From Ignavibacteriota bacterium (GTDB taxonomy: Bacteria; Bacteroidota; Ignavibacteria; Ignavibacteriales; Melioribacteraceae): 64,000 nucleotides of DNA. The DNA lies in NCBI GenBank assembly GCA_002698995.1, contig PAAX01000011.1, positions 62,001 to 126,000 on the forward strand. Direction: 5' to 3'. Under the pieces are notes generated by a model. The model saw nothing but the letters and a program-made list of their open reading frames with translations. It was not told where the DNA came from and ran no database searches. Numbering within the stretch: position 1 is the first letter of the stretch; each line of letters starts with the position of its first letter. Positions 15,508-25,112 of this stretch are shown here, piece after piece. The translations under genes and the position numbers were made by a program.

Positions 15508-17259
15508 TTATTTCTGTTTATTCTGAAATTCTTTCGCTTTTTCTATTGATGAAAAATATCCAACTCTAACTCTATACCAAGTTCCAAGCTTTTTTAAATT
15601 TGCGGCTACAACCGCCGTTTTATATCCTAATGATTTTAATCTTTCTGCTTCCCTATCAGCAATGTCTTTACTTTTCCAGCTTGATACTTGAACTGAATAT
15701 TCTTTACCATTTGTAAAAATAAAATTGCTTACTTCAATTTCGTCTTCCGGCTTCAACACAGATTTGCTGTTATTTGTTTCCGGATTTGATGCAACCACTT
15801 CCTCTTTTTGCACTGCTTCCATTTTAGGTATTGGTGTCTCCTCAACTTTATCAATTTGTTGAGTTGTGTCCTTATTAACCGGTTTTACAATACTCGCATT
15901 ACTTTGCTTAATGGAATCTGCTGCAGCAATAATATTATCTTTTGAGACCACACTAGAATCACTTTCATTAAAAAATAAGAAATATACTCCGCCCAAAGTT
16001 ACAATTACAAAAAGAGTTGCTAAACCCCAAAATAAACGCCCAAATTTTTTCTTTGCAGATTCTTCCGGAATTTCTTCGTTTGGTATATCATTTTCCGGGG
16101 AATATTCTATTGTACTGGCAAGTATTTTATCGTCAAGCTCTTTTTCATTATCTTTTTCATTCTGATTACTATCTTCGAATTCATCAGTTGCTTCATTTTC
16201 TTCTATATTATCAAAATTATCAAGTTGATCAACATCTCCCTTTTCAATCTCTTCTTCAGGTTCATCAATTTCGCCGCTGAAAGTTTTTTCTAAAGTGGCA
16301 AATGGATCATCTTCATCAACTGGATCAATTTTATCTTTATTTTTATTTTCATCAATATCAAATTCATTATCTGTAGATTGCGCAAGAATGCTGGTCAATT
16401 CAGCAAAAGCATCTAAATCTTTCTCTGATGAGAATTTATTATCATCAACAATATCATCATTAGAATCAATTTCAACATTATTCAATATTTTATCAATCTC
16501 ATCCTGAGAGAAACTTTCAGTTATATTTTTTTCGTTACTTAGTCCTTGATTAAAAGCATTTTCAAAATCCTTTATTTCATTATCATCTAATTCATCACTA
16601 TCCAAATCTTCTAGAACAGATTCTTGATTAGGCTTATTATCAACTTCTATATTTTCGGAAATCTGCTCATCATCATAAGTCTCTATTGATTCTTTTTGAA
16701 ATTCAAAAGAATCATCATTCTCGGAATCTAAAATTATTTCTTCATTCGGTTGTTTTTCAATATTGCTGTAGAAATCATCCCAAATATCAAAGTCATCAAT
16801 TTTCTCACTCTCTTCAATTAATTCTGTCACTCTGGATTCAAGAGATTTTTTAATCATATGAATTGATGAATCAGACTCTTCAGCATCATTTATAGGTAAA
16901 ATCGGTTTCCCTACACCAGGACTAAATATTTCATCGTCAAATTCAAATTCATCTTTAGTTTTTGCTTTTACATCAAAAGAAAGAAAAAGAGAATTACTTT
17001 CACGAGAGGATTTATTATCAAACGCTGAATAGATTATTTTATCTTTTTTCCCATCCGACAACCCAATCAGACTCTTCTCATCTTCCGTCAATTCACTTTT
17101 CTTAAGTTGAAAAGCGCCAATTCCTTTAATTTTAATAGCCTGATTGTAATTTAGTGTATCTGAAATTTTTTCAAGAAATATTTCAAAAGCTAAATCTTTT
17201 TCTACTGAAGAAACTCCGAGAATTTTAGCAATATTTTCTTTTAATGATTCTTTTTTCAT
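15508..17259 (-). CDS. HU-like domain / transmembrane / SPOR domain fusion protein
   Basis: A 583-residue protein with unusual architecture. Residues about 1-80 resemble an HU/IHF fold (KENIAKILGVSSVEKDLAFEI, then IKIKGIGAFQLKK). Residues about 85-400 are extremely acidic and low-complexity (Asp, Glu, Asn, Ser). One membrane helix follows at about 407-428 (LFWGLATLFVIVTLGGVYFL), and a C-terminal SPOR domain ends the protein (about 505-583, YSVQVSSWKSKDIADREAERL, WYRVRVGYF). The SPOR domain would bind denuded peptidoglycan in the periplasm, while the HU-like domain stays in the cytoplasm. HU-SPOR membrane proteins are known in Bacteroidota but their role is not established. It sits between the barrel gene and exbB. 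Confidence 0.82.
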   Translation of the reverse strand: MKKESLKENIAKILGVSSVEKDLAFEIFLEKISDTLNYNQAIKIKGIGAFQLKKSELTEDEKSLIGLSDGKKDKIIYSAFDNKSSRESNSLFLSFDVKAKTKDEFEFDDEIFSPGVGKPILPINDAEESDSSIHMIKKSLESRVTELIEESEKIDDFDIWDDFYSNIEKQPNEEIILDSENDDSFEFQKESIETYDDEQISENIEVDNKPNQESVLEDLDSDELDDNEIKDFENAFNQGLSNEKNITESFSQDEIDKILNNVEIDSNDDIVDDNKFSSEKDLDAFAELTSILAQSTDNEFDIDENKNKDKIDPVDEDDPFATLEKTFSGEIDEPEEEIEKGDVDQLDNFDNIEENEATDEFEDSNQNEKDNEKELDDKILASTIEYSPENDIPNEEIPEESAKKKFGRLFWGLATLFVIVTLGGVYFLFFNESDSSVVSKDNIIAAADSIKQSNASIVKPVNKDTTQQIDKVEETPIPKMEAVQKEEVVASNPETNNSKSVLKPEDEIEVSNFIFTNGKEYSVQVSSWKSKDIADREAERLKSLGYKTAVVAANLKKLGTWYRVRVGYFSSIEKAKEFQNKQK

Positions 17260-17263
17260 TTAT

Positions 17264-18856
17264 CTAAAATTGATATTCAATTCCTAGTAATACATCAAAT
17301 GTTTTTTCTTGATATAATTTCCAATAATAATTTTTATTATTGATTATGTTGTTTAATTCTGCAAAAGTATAGAAGTTAGTAAATAATTCGTACTTAACAA
17401 ATAAATCTAAGCTGTTAAGATATGGTAATTTTACAGAATTTTGAATATCGGAATAGGCTTCGGATGAAAATTTATAACGTAAAGTTGCATTTAACCCGAA
17501 ATTAAAATTATAATTATAAGCCGCTGTAAAAACAAAACCAGGTTCGTAAGGAATAACATTATTAAAGGAAGCTCTTGCATCCTGAATTCTTAAATCAGCA
17601 AAGAAGTTTCCAAATCGATTAGTCAACAAATTTGAATTAAGAAAAAGAGTTACAATCTTAACATCATCTTCTTTATAAGTATCAAAAAATCCGGTTAATG
17701 TTCTGTCTTCAAAATAGAAATAATTATCTACAGTGCGAGCTTCAAATCCGGCACTAACATCAAATTGAGTTAAATACTCGTACTTAATCGCAAGTTTGAA
17801 TTTTGAATTATCTTTTACAAAATAATTTTCAGCATTACCAAATTTCATATATCTGTTTATATTAATTAAATCTCTTATAGAATTAAATTGATACTGCGGA
17901 TGATATTCAGCAAAAAGTGAAATTCCTTTTTCAAGCTTGATATTAGCACCAACAAATGGAGTAATGAAAGAATTTGAATCCTGCTTTGCCATACTTAAAC
18001 CAAGTTCTAAAGTAAGAATTTTTGATGGTGAAAGCTTTATAGCCGAATTAATTCCATAGTATTTATTATCTGCATTAACACTCAAATTATTTTGTAAGCT
18101 TTGCTGTTGGAACTCAGCATTGACTCTAAATCCAAAGTAGTTAAATTTACTTTGCCAGAATCCCTTCACACCATAATTGAGTTCGTCAAAACCATTTTCA
18201 TTTATATTAAGATAAGAACCGTCAAAAGTTAATCCATAACTGACTTCACGATTATAATAGTTTATAAATGCTAAGCTGCCAAAACCGTTTGTTGTTTCCC
18301 TTTCCAAATTTGGATTTGTGCTTCCGTAAAATTTATACTTATCTCTAAAAATATTGCCATCTAATGAAATATTTAATCCGGGGAAGGCATTTGATTGATT
18401 GCTTATATAAATATCCGTATTTAGTTCAGCACCGGAAATATTGTACCCGGCATTATCAATATAAGATTTTGTGTTTTTGCCGAATACTTTTGCATTCATT
18501 ACAAAGTGTTGAAAACTTTGAGTAAAATTAAATTCGCCGTACGGCAGGACATGAATTCCGGCTCCCAGTTTGAGTATTCCGCTATTATAATCTTTACTGC
18601 TTAGAATATCAACGTTTCTGGTAATCGGGTTTGAATCCTTTGACATCTCTAATTCTTCGGGAGAAAATACCGGGTTGAAAAATTCATTTGATAAAACCGG
18701 AATCAAATCAATTTTTCTCTTTGCCATTGTAGGAATATCAACACTTTGTATACCGGTAATTACAAAATCGGGAAGCTCAATATCCTGACCCTTGTTTTGA
18801 TCTTGTGCAATTATTACCGAACCAATTATTATAAATAAAAATAATTTTCTTATCAT
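17264..18856 (-). CDS. Outer-membrane beta-barrel protein with TonB-box-like start
   Basis: A 530-residue protein with a signal peptide (residues 1-17, ending VIIAQ). Shortly after it comes ELPDFVITGIQS (about 25-36), which resembles the TonB box/plug entry of TonB-dependent receptors. From about residue 80 on, alternating aromatic strands (YGLTFDGSYL, FGFRVNAEFQQQ, FKLAIKYEYLTQF, ending LLGIEYQF with a terminal Phe) indicate an outer-membrane barrel. No full plug domain is apparent, so it is not a standard receptor. Its start overlaps the TPR gene by 4 nt. Confidence 0.72.
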   Translation of the reverse strand: MIRKLFLFIIIGSVIIAQDQNKGQDIELPDFVITGIQSVDIPTMAKRKIDLIPVLSNEFFNPVFSPEELEMSKDSNPITRNVDILSSKDYNSGILKLGAGIHVLPYGEFNFTQSFQHFVMNAKVFGKNTKSYIDNAGYNISGAELNTDIYISNQSNAFPGLNISLDGNIFRDKYKFYGSTNPNLERETTNGFGSLAFINYYNREVSYGLTFDGSYLNINENGFDELNYGVKGFWQSKFNYFGFRVNAEFQQQSLQNNLSVNADNKYYGINSAIKLSPSKILTLELGLSMAKQDSNSFITPFVGANIKLEKGISLFAEYHPQYQFNSIRDLININRYMKFGNAENYFVKDNSKFKLAIKYEYLTQFDVSAGFEARTVDNYFYFEDRTLTGFFDTYKEDDVKIVTLFLNSNLLTNRFGNFFADLRIQDARASFNNVIPYEPGFVFTAAYNYNFNFGLNATLRYKFSSEAYSDIQNSVKLPYLNSLDLFVKYELFTNFYTFAELNNIINNKNYYWKLYQEKTFDVLLGIEYQF

Positions 18857-21822
18857 AAACTATTTAATTTCCTTCTTGCTTCTCTTTCAATATCATTATT
18901 TCTGTTTGATTTTAAGACTGCTCTGTACATATCTCTAGCATTCTTTATATCATTTATTTTCACATAACAATCTCCAAGTTTAAGCAAAGACTTCGAGTAC
19001 CATTCCAAATAATTTGAATAAATTGATCTGACTCTTACAAATGCAGATATTGCATCATTTATTTTTTCTTGACTAAAAAGTGAAAGACCATAATAATACT
19101 GGGCTTTGGCACCTAAATCATCTTTTCTTCTCTCACTAACATCTCTGAATAAGTCTTCAGAATTACTGAAACTTTTTCGTTCTAATTCAAGAATACCAAG
19201 CTCAATTTTAGCTTTGTCGGAGAAAAGAGTTCCATCGTAATAATTAATCAAGTAATTGAAAGTCTTATAAGCTTCAGGAAGATTTTTAATTTTAACCAGC
19301 AATTCCCCTTTGGCAAAAAGAAGTTCCGGTAATCTTGGAGAGTCGGTCAAATTATTTATTGCTTGATCATAAAGATCAATTGCTTTATCGGTCTCTTTAC
19401 CTTCTTCATAAATTTGAGCAAGTTCAATTATGGAAGTGATTCCAACTTCCGAAGCAATATGTTTATCAATTACAAAATTGTAATTATATATAGCATCATT
19501 CCTTTGATTCAAATAGCTGGAACTTTTGGCAATCCAATAATATGCATTTGGAACCAAAGGACTATTTGGATAAGTTGCAATAAATTCTTTATAACTTACT
19601 TTGGCCATTTCATAATTTTCGATTCCGTAAAAGATTTCTCCCTTCTTAAATAAAATTTGATCTCCAAATTTTGAAGTAGGATTGCTTGCAACATATTGAT
19701 CTATAACATTTACAGCCATATCCGGTTTATCTTTGGCTACATAAGAGTATTGAATCCCGTTAACTGCATCAAAAACAAATTGAGATTTCGGATAATCATT
19801 AATAATTCGGCGGTAATAAACAATTGAAGAATCATAACTACCCATATTAAAAAAAGCATCACCAATTGAATAATATGCAATAGGACGAAGAGGAGAATTT
19901 CTATAAAAATTAATGATTTGTCTGTAATTATTAATTGCTAAATCAAACCTTGCTTGTTGAAAATAAATCCATCCAATTAAATATTGTGCATCATCAACAT
20001 ATTTTGAATTAGGAAATTTATTTTGAAGATTTCTTAATTCCAAAATAGCTTCGGAATCATTTCCGGCTTTGAAGAGTGATTGAGCAAATTGATAATATGC
20101 AAAATCATCTTTTATGCTCTGTCTGTTATTATAGAAAATCTCTTTATAAATTTTAGAAGCATCATTAAAATTTTTTGTACCGTAATAACTGTCAGCTAAT
20201 CTTAACTTTGCATCAAAAAACAACGGATCATTTTTATATTTTGTAATATATTCTTGGAAATAGTAGACAGCATTTGGAAAATCTTTCATATTAAAATATG
20301 AGTATGCCAATCCGTACAATGCTTCTTTCCCGACTTCTTCAGAAAACAAATTAACATATTTATAGTGCTGGAGTGATTTATTGAATTCTCCTTTTGCAAA
20401 GTATGATTCTGCCAAATAAAGATTTGCTTTATCTTTTTCAAATCCATTACCTCTTGCCAGTAAATCGGATAAATTTGTAATTGCCTCTTCAAAATTGTTT
20501 AAATAATACTGTGAAACTCCAAGTCCTAATAAAGATCTAAAACTATCTTCGCCCGGTTCCGGACTAGCCTTTACAGCACTTGCAAAATATTCTTCAGCTG
20601 AACTGTAATCCTTTTTCAGCAGACTAATTTCACCAAGAAGCTTAAAAGATTTTGATTGAACTGTTTCATCTTCTGAATCCAGTGATCGAATAAGAAATTT
20701 TTCTGCATTTGAATAATCTTTATTGTTGAAATAAATTATGCTCACCTTAAAAAGTACTAAAGGTGTTAACGAAGATTTCGGATAAGATTTTAAATATTTA
20801 TCATAAATTTTCAATGCTTCATTTTCTTGATTAAGATAACGTTTAGCTTCGGCACTCCAATACAAAGATTTTTGAGCAATAGTATCACTTAGAGCATTTT
20901 CAGAAAGAACCTTGAAAATATTATAAGCTTCAACATAATCTTGCTGTTGAAAACTTATAAGTCCTAGTCCAAATCTTACATTATCTGCTTTTGATCTATC
21001 ATTATATTTTGATAGAATTTCATTGAAGACATTTGCAGCACTATTGTATTCTTTTAATTTGAAAAAAGAATTAGCAAGATAATATCTTGCCTCAGTCTGC
21101 ACATCAATCGGAAGTTTATCAATTAAAGGATCGCTTAATTCAAGAACCGCACTATCATATTCTTTTAATTCGTAATAACAAATTCCGATTCTAAATTGAG
21201 CATAAGGAGCTAGTTCACTCTCTCTATAAAAAGATAAGAGTTCATCATAATAAGCAACAGCTGAATTATAATCCAAAGTCTTCTCATAAATACCGGCTAA
21301 AGAATATAGGCTATAATCTATGTGTCTGTTTTTTGTTCTTGCAGAAATTGCTTCTTGAAGAAAGTTCTCAGCATCTAAAAATTTATCTTGCGCAGCGTAT
21401 GTCTCCCCAACCCAATAATAAGCGGTTCCGGTATACTGTCCTTCTGGATAATCTTTTATAAGAATTAAAAGTTTTTCTCTGCTTTTATCAAAAAGATTTT
21501 CTTCAAAATAAATAGTTCCTAATTTATAAAGAGCAGTTTCTCTATAATTTGAAAGTTCATACTGTTCCACAAATTTTTCGAATTCAGCCGCTGCACCATC
21601 TACTTGTTTAAGACCAAGCAGAGATTCTCCCAAATAATATTTTGCCGTTGATGTAACTTGATCATCAACTTTACTTTTTGAAATTAGTTCTGAAAATATA
21701 TTGTAGGAATTTACATATTCAGAATTATTGTAAGCTTCCATTCCTTTTTCAAAAAGTTCGGAAACTGATTGAGCAGTTATTGAATTAATTAAAAATAATA
21801 GACTAAAAAAAAGTTTCTTCAT
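18853..21822 (-). CDS. Large periplasmic TPR-repeat protein
   Basis: A 989-residue exported protein (signal residues 1-18, MKKLFFSLLFLINSITAQ). It is built almost entirely of about 25 tetratricopeptide-type units with recurring A.YYLGES/A.YWVGE and YP.S....A.Y patterns, as in YbgF/CpoB, BamD-like and Bacteroidota gliding-associated TPR proteins. It is first in the six-gene operon with the barrel, HU-SPOR protein, ExbB, ExbD and TonB, and probably scaffolds an envelope complex. The gene starts 1 nt after the DUF92 stop, so transcription may come from further upstream. Confidence 0.85.
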   Translation of the reverse strand: MKKLFFSLLFLINSITAQSVSELFEKGMEAYNNSEYVNSYNIFSELISKSKVDDQVTSTAKYYLGESLLGLKQVDGAAAEFEKFVEQYELSNYRETALYKLGTIYFEENLFDKSREKLLILIKDYPEGQYTGTAYYWVGETYAAQDKFLDAENFLQEAISARTKNRHIDYSLYSLAGIYEKTLDYNSAVAYYDELLSFYRESELAPYAQFRIGICYYELKEYDSAVLELSDPLIDKLPIDVQTEARYYLANSFFKLKEYNSAANVFNEILSKYNDRSKADNVRFGLGLISFQQQDYVEAYNIFKVLSENALSDTIAQKSLYWSAEAKRYLNQENEALKIYDKYLKSYPKSSLTPLVLFKVSIIYFNNKDYSNAEKFLIRSLDSEDETVQSKSFKLLGEISLLKKDYSSAEEYFASAVKASPEPGEDSFRSLLGLGVSQYYLNNFEEAITNLSDLLARGNGFEKDKANLYLAESYFAKGEFNKSLQHYKYVNLFSEEVGKEALYGLAYSYFNMKDFPNAVYYFQEYITKYKNDPLFFDAKLRLADSYYGTKNFNDASKIYKEIFYNNRQSIKDDFAYYQFAQSLFKAGNDSEAILELRNLQNKFPNSKYVDDAQYLIGWIYFQQARFDLAINNYRQIINFYRNSPLRPIAYYSIGDAFFNMGSYDSSIVYYRRIINDYPKSQFVFDAVNGIQYSYVAKDKPDMAVNVIDQYVASNPTSKFGDQILFKKGEIFYGIENYEMAKVSYKEFIATYPNSPLVPNAYYWIAKSSSYLNQRNDAIYNYNFVIDKHIASEVGITSIIELAQIYEEGKETDKAIDLYDQAINNLTDSPRLPELLFAKGELLVKIKNLPEAYKTFNYLINYYDGTLFSDKAKIELGILELERKSFSNSEDLFRDVSERRKDDLGAKAQYYYGLSLFSQEKINDAISAFVRVRSIYSNYLEWYSKSLLKLGDCYVKINDIKNARDMYRAVLKSNRNNDIEREARRKLNSL

Positions 21823-21823
21823 A

Positions 21824-23287
21824 TTACCACACTAAAACTAAGATTAAAATACCTCCGGATAATCCGGCTAATAAATTTACTATATCGTTATTTAACCAAT
21901 GCAGACCATTGTAATGAGATGTTTGTTCACCGCAATGATGTTTTTTTTCTGTTATTTTATTGCACACATCACATTTATTTTTAGCTTGAATAGTAGCCCC
22001 CAAAATACTGTCAAATAAACTTCCAGCTACTCCGGTAAAAACAATTAATAATACATAATTTATAAAAGAAAACTCTATCCAAAAAATACCGGAAAGAGAA
22101 ATAACAAATGCCCCAAGAACCGCACCGGAAGTACCTAACAAAGAAATTCCACCGCTTATTCCTTGTTCAACCGGTTTAAGATTAAGAATGTTATACGTAG
22201 TAGTTTGTTTAAGTGTTCCAATTTCTGTTGCCCAAGTATCGGCGCATACCGCAGCCAATGAAGATAGATAAATTAAATAAATCAAGTCACTATTTATAAA
22301 CTGATTTACAATAACTAAAATTCCTCCAATTCCTCCATTAGCAACTACTTGCATATAATCTCTTGTGCTGGACTTTTCAAAGTACAATTCAACTTCTTCA
22401 TTTACCTTTTTTCTTACTTTTGAAAGGACACTTGATAAAATAAAAAAAGTTAGAATTGGAAGACTCCACATCCATCCACCCAAACCAAAAATTAATCCGG
22501 CCAATAAAAATGTAGCTGCCGAGCCATCCACAGTTAAAAATTTTACTTTATATGAAATAACGGCAACAACGGCTGAAAGTCCCATTCCAATAACAAATTG
22601 ATTCTGTATCTGCTGATTATCAACAAAAATTAATAGAAGCAAAGAAGAGATAATTGGAACAATAAAATTATCAAATCCTTTCGATGAAATTGCTTCAAAA
22701 ATTGTTACTACAATTGCAATCGAAGTTAACGCAGTAAATGAAATTTTGTCATTGATGAGTAAATTAAATTCTCTAGGAATTACAACGAGGATTATCAATG
22801 TAATCGAAAAAAAAGTAAGAGATCCAATTAATGATTTTTTATCGCCGGTTAAATTAAAATACTGCTTACTTATAAATGTTCCGATTATAGCCGCGAAAGA
22901 ATCAGAGAAAGCTAAGATTAAGAAAGAGAGTGCAATAATTTCTTTATTCTCTTTACCTAAAAGCAACAAAAGCAAAAAATAGGATAACGGGAAAAAGAAT
23001 ATTCCCCAGCTTAATGATCGATCTTGATGAATTGATGGTATTAATTTCTTAAAAACTGCAAAAAAAGTTAAAATAGTTGCTGCACCGGCAGCTGCAATTA
23101 ATACCGAATAATTCTCAAAAATAATTGAAGCATAAGCCGCCAATAAAACTGCAGAAAGATGAAGCATTTTTCTTGCAATTTCCTTATGAACTATTTCCCT
23201 TTTTGCTAATCCTTCAGTAATAACAATTAATGAAATAATAATTGCTGCAAAAAGAGTCAAATAAAAGTAATCGGAATGTTCTATCAA
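21824..23287 (-). CDS. Fused prenol-kinase-like (VTE5/dolichol kinase) and DUF92 (VTE6-like) membrane protein
   Basis: A polytopic protein with two halves. The N-terminal half has the CTP-dependent polyprenol/phytol kinase signature: HKEIARKMLHLS, then SDSFAAIIG and GDKKSLIGSLTFF. The C-terminal ~270 residues are a DUF92 domain (DGSAATFLLAGLIFGLGG ... ADTWATEIG ... CDVCNKITEKKHHCG ... HWLNNDIVNLL). In plants these are separate phytol kinase (VTE5) and phytyl-phosphate kinase (VTE6). The open frame reaches ATG 23410, but that start lies inside the divergent gene at 23391; TTG 23287 (487 residues) is my tentative start. It probably phosphorylates a prenyl alcohol twice at the inner membrane. 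Confidence 0.78.
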   Translation of the reverse strand: MIEHSDYFYLTLFAAIIISLIVITEGLAKREIVHKEIARKMLHLSAVLLAAYASIIFENYSVLIAAAGAATILTFFAVFKKLIPSIHQDRSLSWGIFFFPLSYFLLLLLLGKENKEIIALSFLILAFSDSFAAIIGTFISKQYFNLTGDKKSLIGSLTFFSITLIILVVIPREFNLLINDKISFTALTSIAIVVTIFEAISSKGFDNFIVPIISSLLLLIFVDNQQIQNQFVIGMGLSAVVAVISYKVKFLTVDGSAATFLLAGLIFGLGGWMWSLPILTFFILSSVLSKVRKKVNEEVELYFEKSSTRDYMQVVANGGIGGILVIVNQFINSDLIYLIYLSSLAAVCADTWATEIGTLKQTTTYNILNLKPVEQGISGGISLLGTSGAVLGAFVISLSGIFWIEFSFINYVLLIVFTGVAGSLFDSILGATIQAKNKCDVCNKITEKKHHCGEQTSHYNGLHWLNNDIVNLLAGLSGGILILVLVW

Positions 23288-23390
23288 ATTATTTGTATAT
23301 TTTTGGAAAAATTTTAAGTCTGAATATAATATATTAGCAGTTGAACTTAAAGGAAGTTTCGATTTCCACAAAATAAATAAGGAGTATGTT

Positions 23391-24041
23391 ATGCAAAAAA
23401 TTAAATTCATAATTTTCGGAATTTTGCTATTAACAACATTTTCTTTTGCACAAGGATTAAAAATTGGGCCGCTTGTAGGTTACAATAACTTTACTTCCCC
23501 TGATGCTTTCACAAAAGAAATTAGTGACGGAGGATTTGGTTTTTCAAATAATCTACAGTTTGGTGCAAAAGCAAAAGTAGATCTTATTTTACTAAAAGCT
23601 ACTGCGTTTGTAGCTTATAATTCAATGAGCAGCGATGGAGAAATACAAACATTAACAGGAACTGCAAAATCAGAGACTGAAGGAAGTTTGTTAACAATTG
23701 GACTTGGAGCTGAATTTGGCTTGTTACCTATTCCTGGTCCGGTAAAACCTTATTTGGGAGCTGATTTATTGATTAACAGTTTCGGTGATTTCAAATCGAA
23801 GACTACTCAAAATAATTTTACCAGCGAAAATACTTTTTCATATGGTTCTAGATATGGACTGGGAATTGGCGCCGGTGTTGAAATTACTGCATTTCCAAAA
23901 GTTGATTTAGACTTCAATGTAAAATACAATTTTAATAATCTGATCGGAAAAGAAGATTTGCAGGCAGGTGTTATTAAAATTTCGGAAGAAAGTGTTAATT
24001 CGATTACAATTCAATTCACAGTATTGTTTAAAATTATCTAA
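23391..24041 (+). CDS. Outer-membrane beta-barrel protein (OmpA-like/porin family)
   Basis: A 216-residue protein preceded by AATAAGGAGTATGTT. Signal peptide residues 1-20 end TTFSFAQG. The mature part starts LKIGPLVGYNNF and runs as amphipathic strands separated by short turns (GAKAKVDLILLKATAFVAY, GLGIGAGVEITAF, VDLDFNVKYNF), ending in hydrophobic ITIQFTVLFKII. This fits an eight-stranded barrel of the outer-membrane-protein beta-barrel family. Ligand unknown. It stands alone between divergent and convergent genes and has its own terminator. Confidence 0.78.
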   Translation: MQKIKFIIFGILLLTTFSFAQGLKIGPLVGYNNFTSPDAFTKEISDGGFGFSNNLQFGAKAKVDLILLKATAFVAYNSMSSDGEIQTLTGTAKSETEGSLLTIGLGAEFGLLPIPGPVKPYLGADLLINSFGDFKSKTTQNNFTSENTFSYGSRYGLGIGAGVEITAFPKVDLDFNVKYNFNNLIGKEDLQAGVIKISEESVNSITIQFTVLFKII

Positions 24042-24084
24042 TTCAGCAAAATTTACTGTTTACAAAATATTTAAAAACAAAAAA

Positions 24085-24108
24085 CCCTCGAATGTTCGAG
24101 GGTTTTTT
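24085..24108 (+). terminator. Bidirectional rho-independent terminator
   Basis: A near-perfect CCCTCGA/TCGAGGG hairpin (24085-24102) is flanked by AAAAAAC on one side and TTTTTT on the other. It can end both the plus-strand barrel gene and the convergent minus-strand TPR gene. Confidence 0.93.
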
Positions 24109-24134
24109 ATATAGATTTCTTTAAAGACAAATTT

Positions 24135-24899
24135 TTATTTCAGTTTGGCTAACTCATATTTGCATTGTTCGCCGTACTCTCTATCTTTTTCTCCTAATAA
24201 GAAGTTTTCTTTAGCTTTTTCTAAATCACCCATTTTCTTAAATGCCATTCCTTTGTAATAATATGGTGCACCTTTAGAAATAGTTTTTCTTGAATTGAGA
24301 GCTTTATCGGCATTTTCAATTGCTTTTTCGTAATTACCCATATCAGTATAAACTTCAGCTAATTTTAGGAAGGCTAAATCATAATCAGCAGCCGCAACTG
24401 ATTTTTGTAAAAGTTCAACAGCTTTCTCAAAATTACCGTCAACTTTTGCTTGACCACCCATACTGTAATATGCCTTAGAAATTAACTGTTTAGCTTTCTG
24501 CTTTGACGAAGCTTTAGGTTCTTTTTCTACATATTTCTGTAAATGTTCAATTGCTGCTTCATAATCTTTTGATGCATATTCAATTTTTCCTAAAACATCA
24601 TAAACTGAATAATTATCGGGATTCTTCTCTAAAGATTTCTTCAAAGCTGTGGTTGCTTCAGGTAATTTCTTCAATTTAATTAAAGCAATCCCTTTCTGAT
24701 AATATATTTGATAATTCTGAGAAGATTTCAAAGCTTCATCATACTTCTTAACAGCGCCGTCATAATTTCCTGATTTAAGGAATGAATCACCTTCTGCTAC
24801 AATTTTTGCAGTTTCAGGATCAACTTTTTCGGCATCTTGTGCATTAATGGTTAAAAAAGAAAAGAGTAAAAGAAAGACTATGTTAATGAACTTATTCAT
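24135..24899 (-). CDS. Exported TPR-repeat protein
   Basis: A 254-residue protein from ATG 24899, chosen because AAGGA lies 7 nt upstream and the product then starts with a signal peptide (NKFINIVFLLLFSFLTINAQ). Longer frames up to 24962 begin with residues read from the 3' end of the adjacent tRNA-Leu and are artefacts. About five TPR units follow (GNYDGAVKKYDEALK, KLPEATTALKKSLEKNPDNY, KDYEAAIEHLQKYVEKEPKA, GNYEKAIENADKALN, GDLEKAKENFLLGEKD). It is probably a periplasmic scaffold; partner unknown. Confidence 0.85.
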   Translation of the reverse strand: MNKFINIVFLLLFSFLTINAQDAEKVDPETAKIVAEGDSFLKSGNYDGAVKKYDEALKSSQNYQIYYQKGIALIKLKKLPEATTALKKSLEKNPDNYSVYDVLGKIEYASKDYEAAIEHLQKYVEKEPKASSKQKAKQLISKAYYSMGGQAKVDGNFEKAVELLQKSVAAADYDLAFLKLAEVYTDMGNYEKAIENADKALNSRKTISKGAPYYYKGMAFKKMGDLEKAKENFLLGEKDREYGEQCKYELAKLK

Positions 24900-24932
24900 G
24901 ATTTTATCCTTATGTTTTTTCATGTTAACATG

Positions 24933-25019
24933 TGGTGCGGAAGGCGGGACTTGAACCCGCACGCTCGGAAGAGCACTACCCCCTCAAGATAGCGTGTCTA
25001 CCAATTCCACCACTTCCGC
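24933..25019 (-). tRNA. tRNA-Leu (GAG anticodon)
   Basis: The minus strand gives a class II tRNA. The acceptor GCGGAAG pairs with CTTCCGC, followed by A and an encoded CCA. The D-arm region is GTGGTGGAATTGGTAGAC-like, the anticodon stem CTATC/GGTAG carries a TTGAGGG loop (anticodon GAG), there is a long variable arm (TGCTCTTCCGAGCG), and the T-arm is CGGGTTCAAGTCCCG. The long variable arm and G-A-G anticodon assign leucine (CUC/CUU). Confidence 0.95.
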
Positions 25020-25112
25020 AAAAGAAGGAAACTTTAAAATAATTTTAAGCTCCTTCATTTGCAACAGTTTATTTAAAAATATTCATTTGGTATAAAGTAG
25101 TAAAGGTATTTT

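Noticed and set aside
15093-16507. Several plus-strand frames of 70-100 codons opposite exbB and the HU-SPOR gene
   Set aside because: They are antisense shadows rich in Leu, Phe and Ser created by the acidic low-complexity coding strand.
23288-23410. Longer start of the DUF92 fusion protein
   Set aside because: It overlaps the divergent barrel gene and its ribosome binding site; the added residues are not conserved-looking.
24900-24962. N-terminal extension of the TPR gene reading MRVQVPPSAPH
   Set aside because: It is translated from the 3' end of tRNA-Leu (24933-25019), a common artefact. ATG 24899 has AAGGA and a signal peptide.
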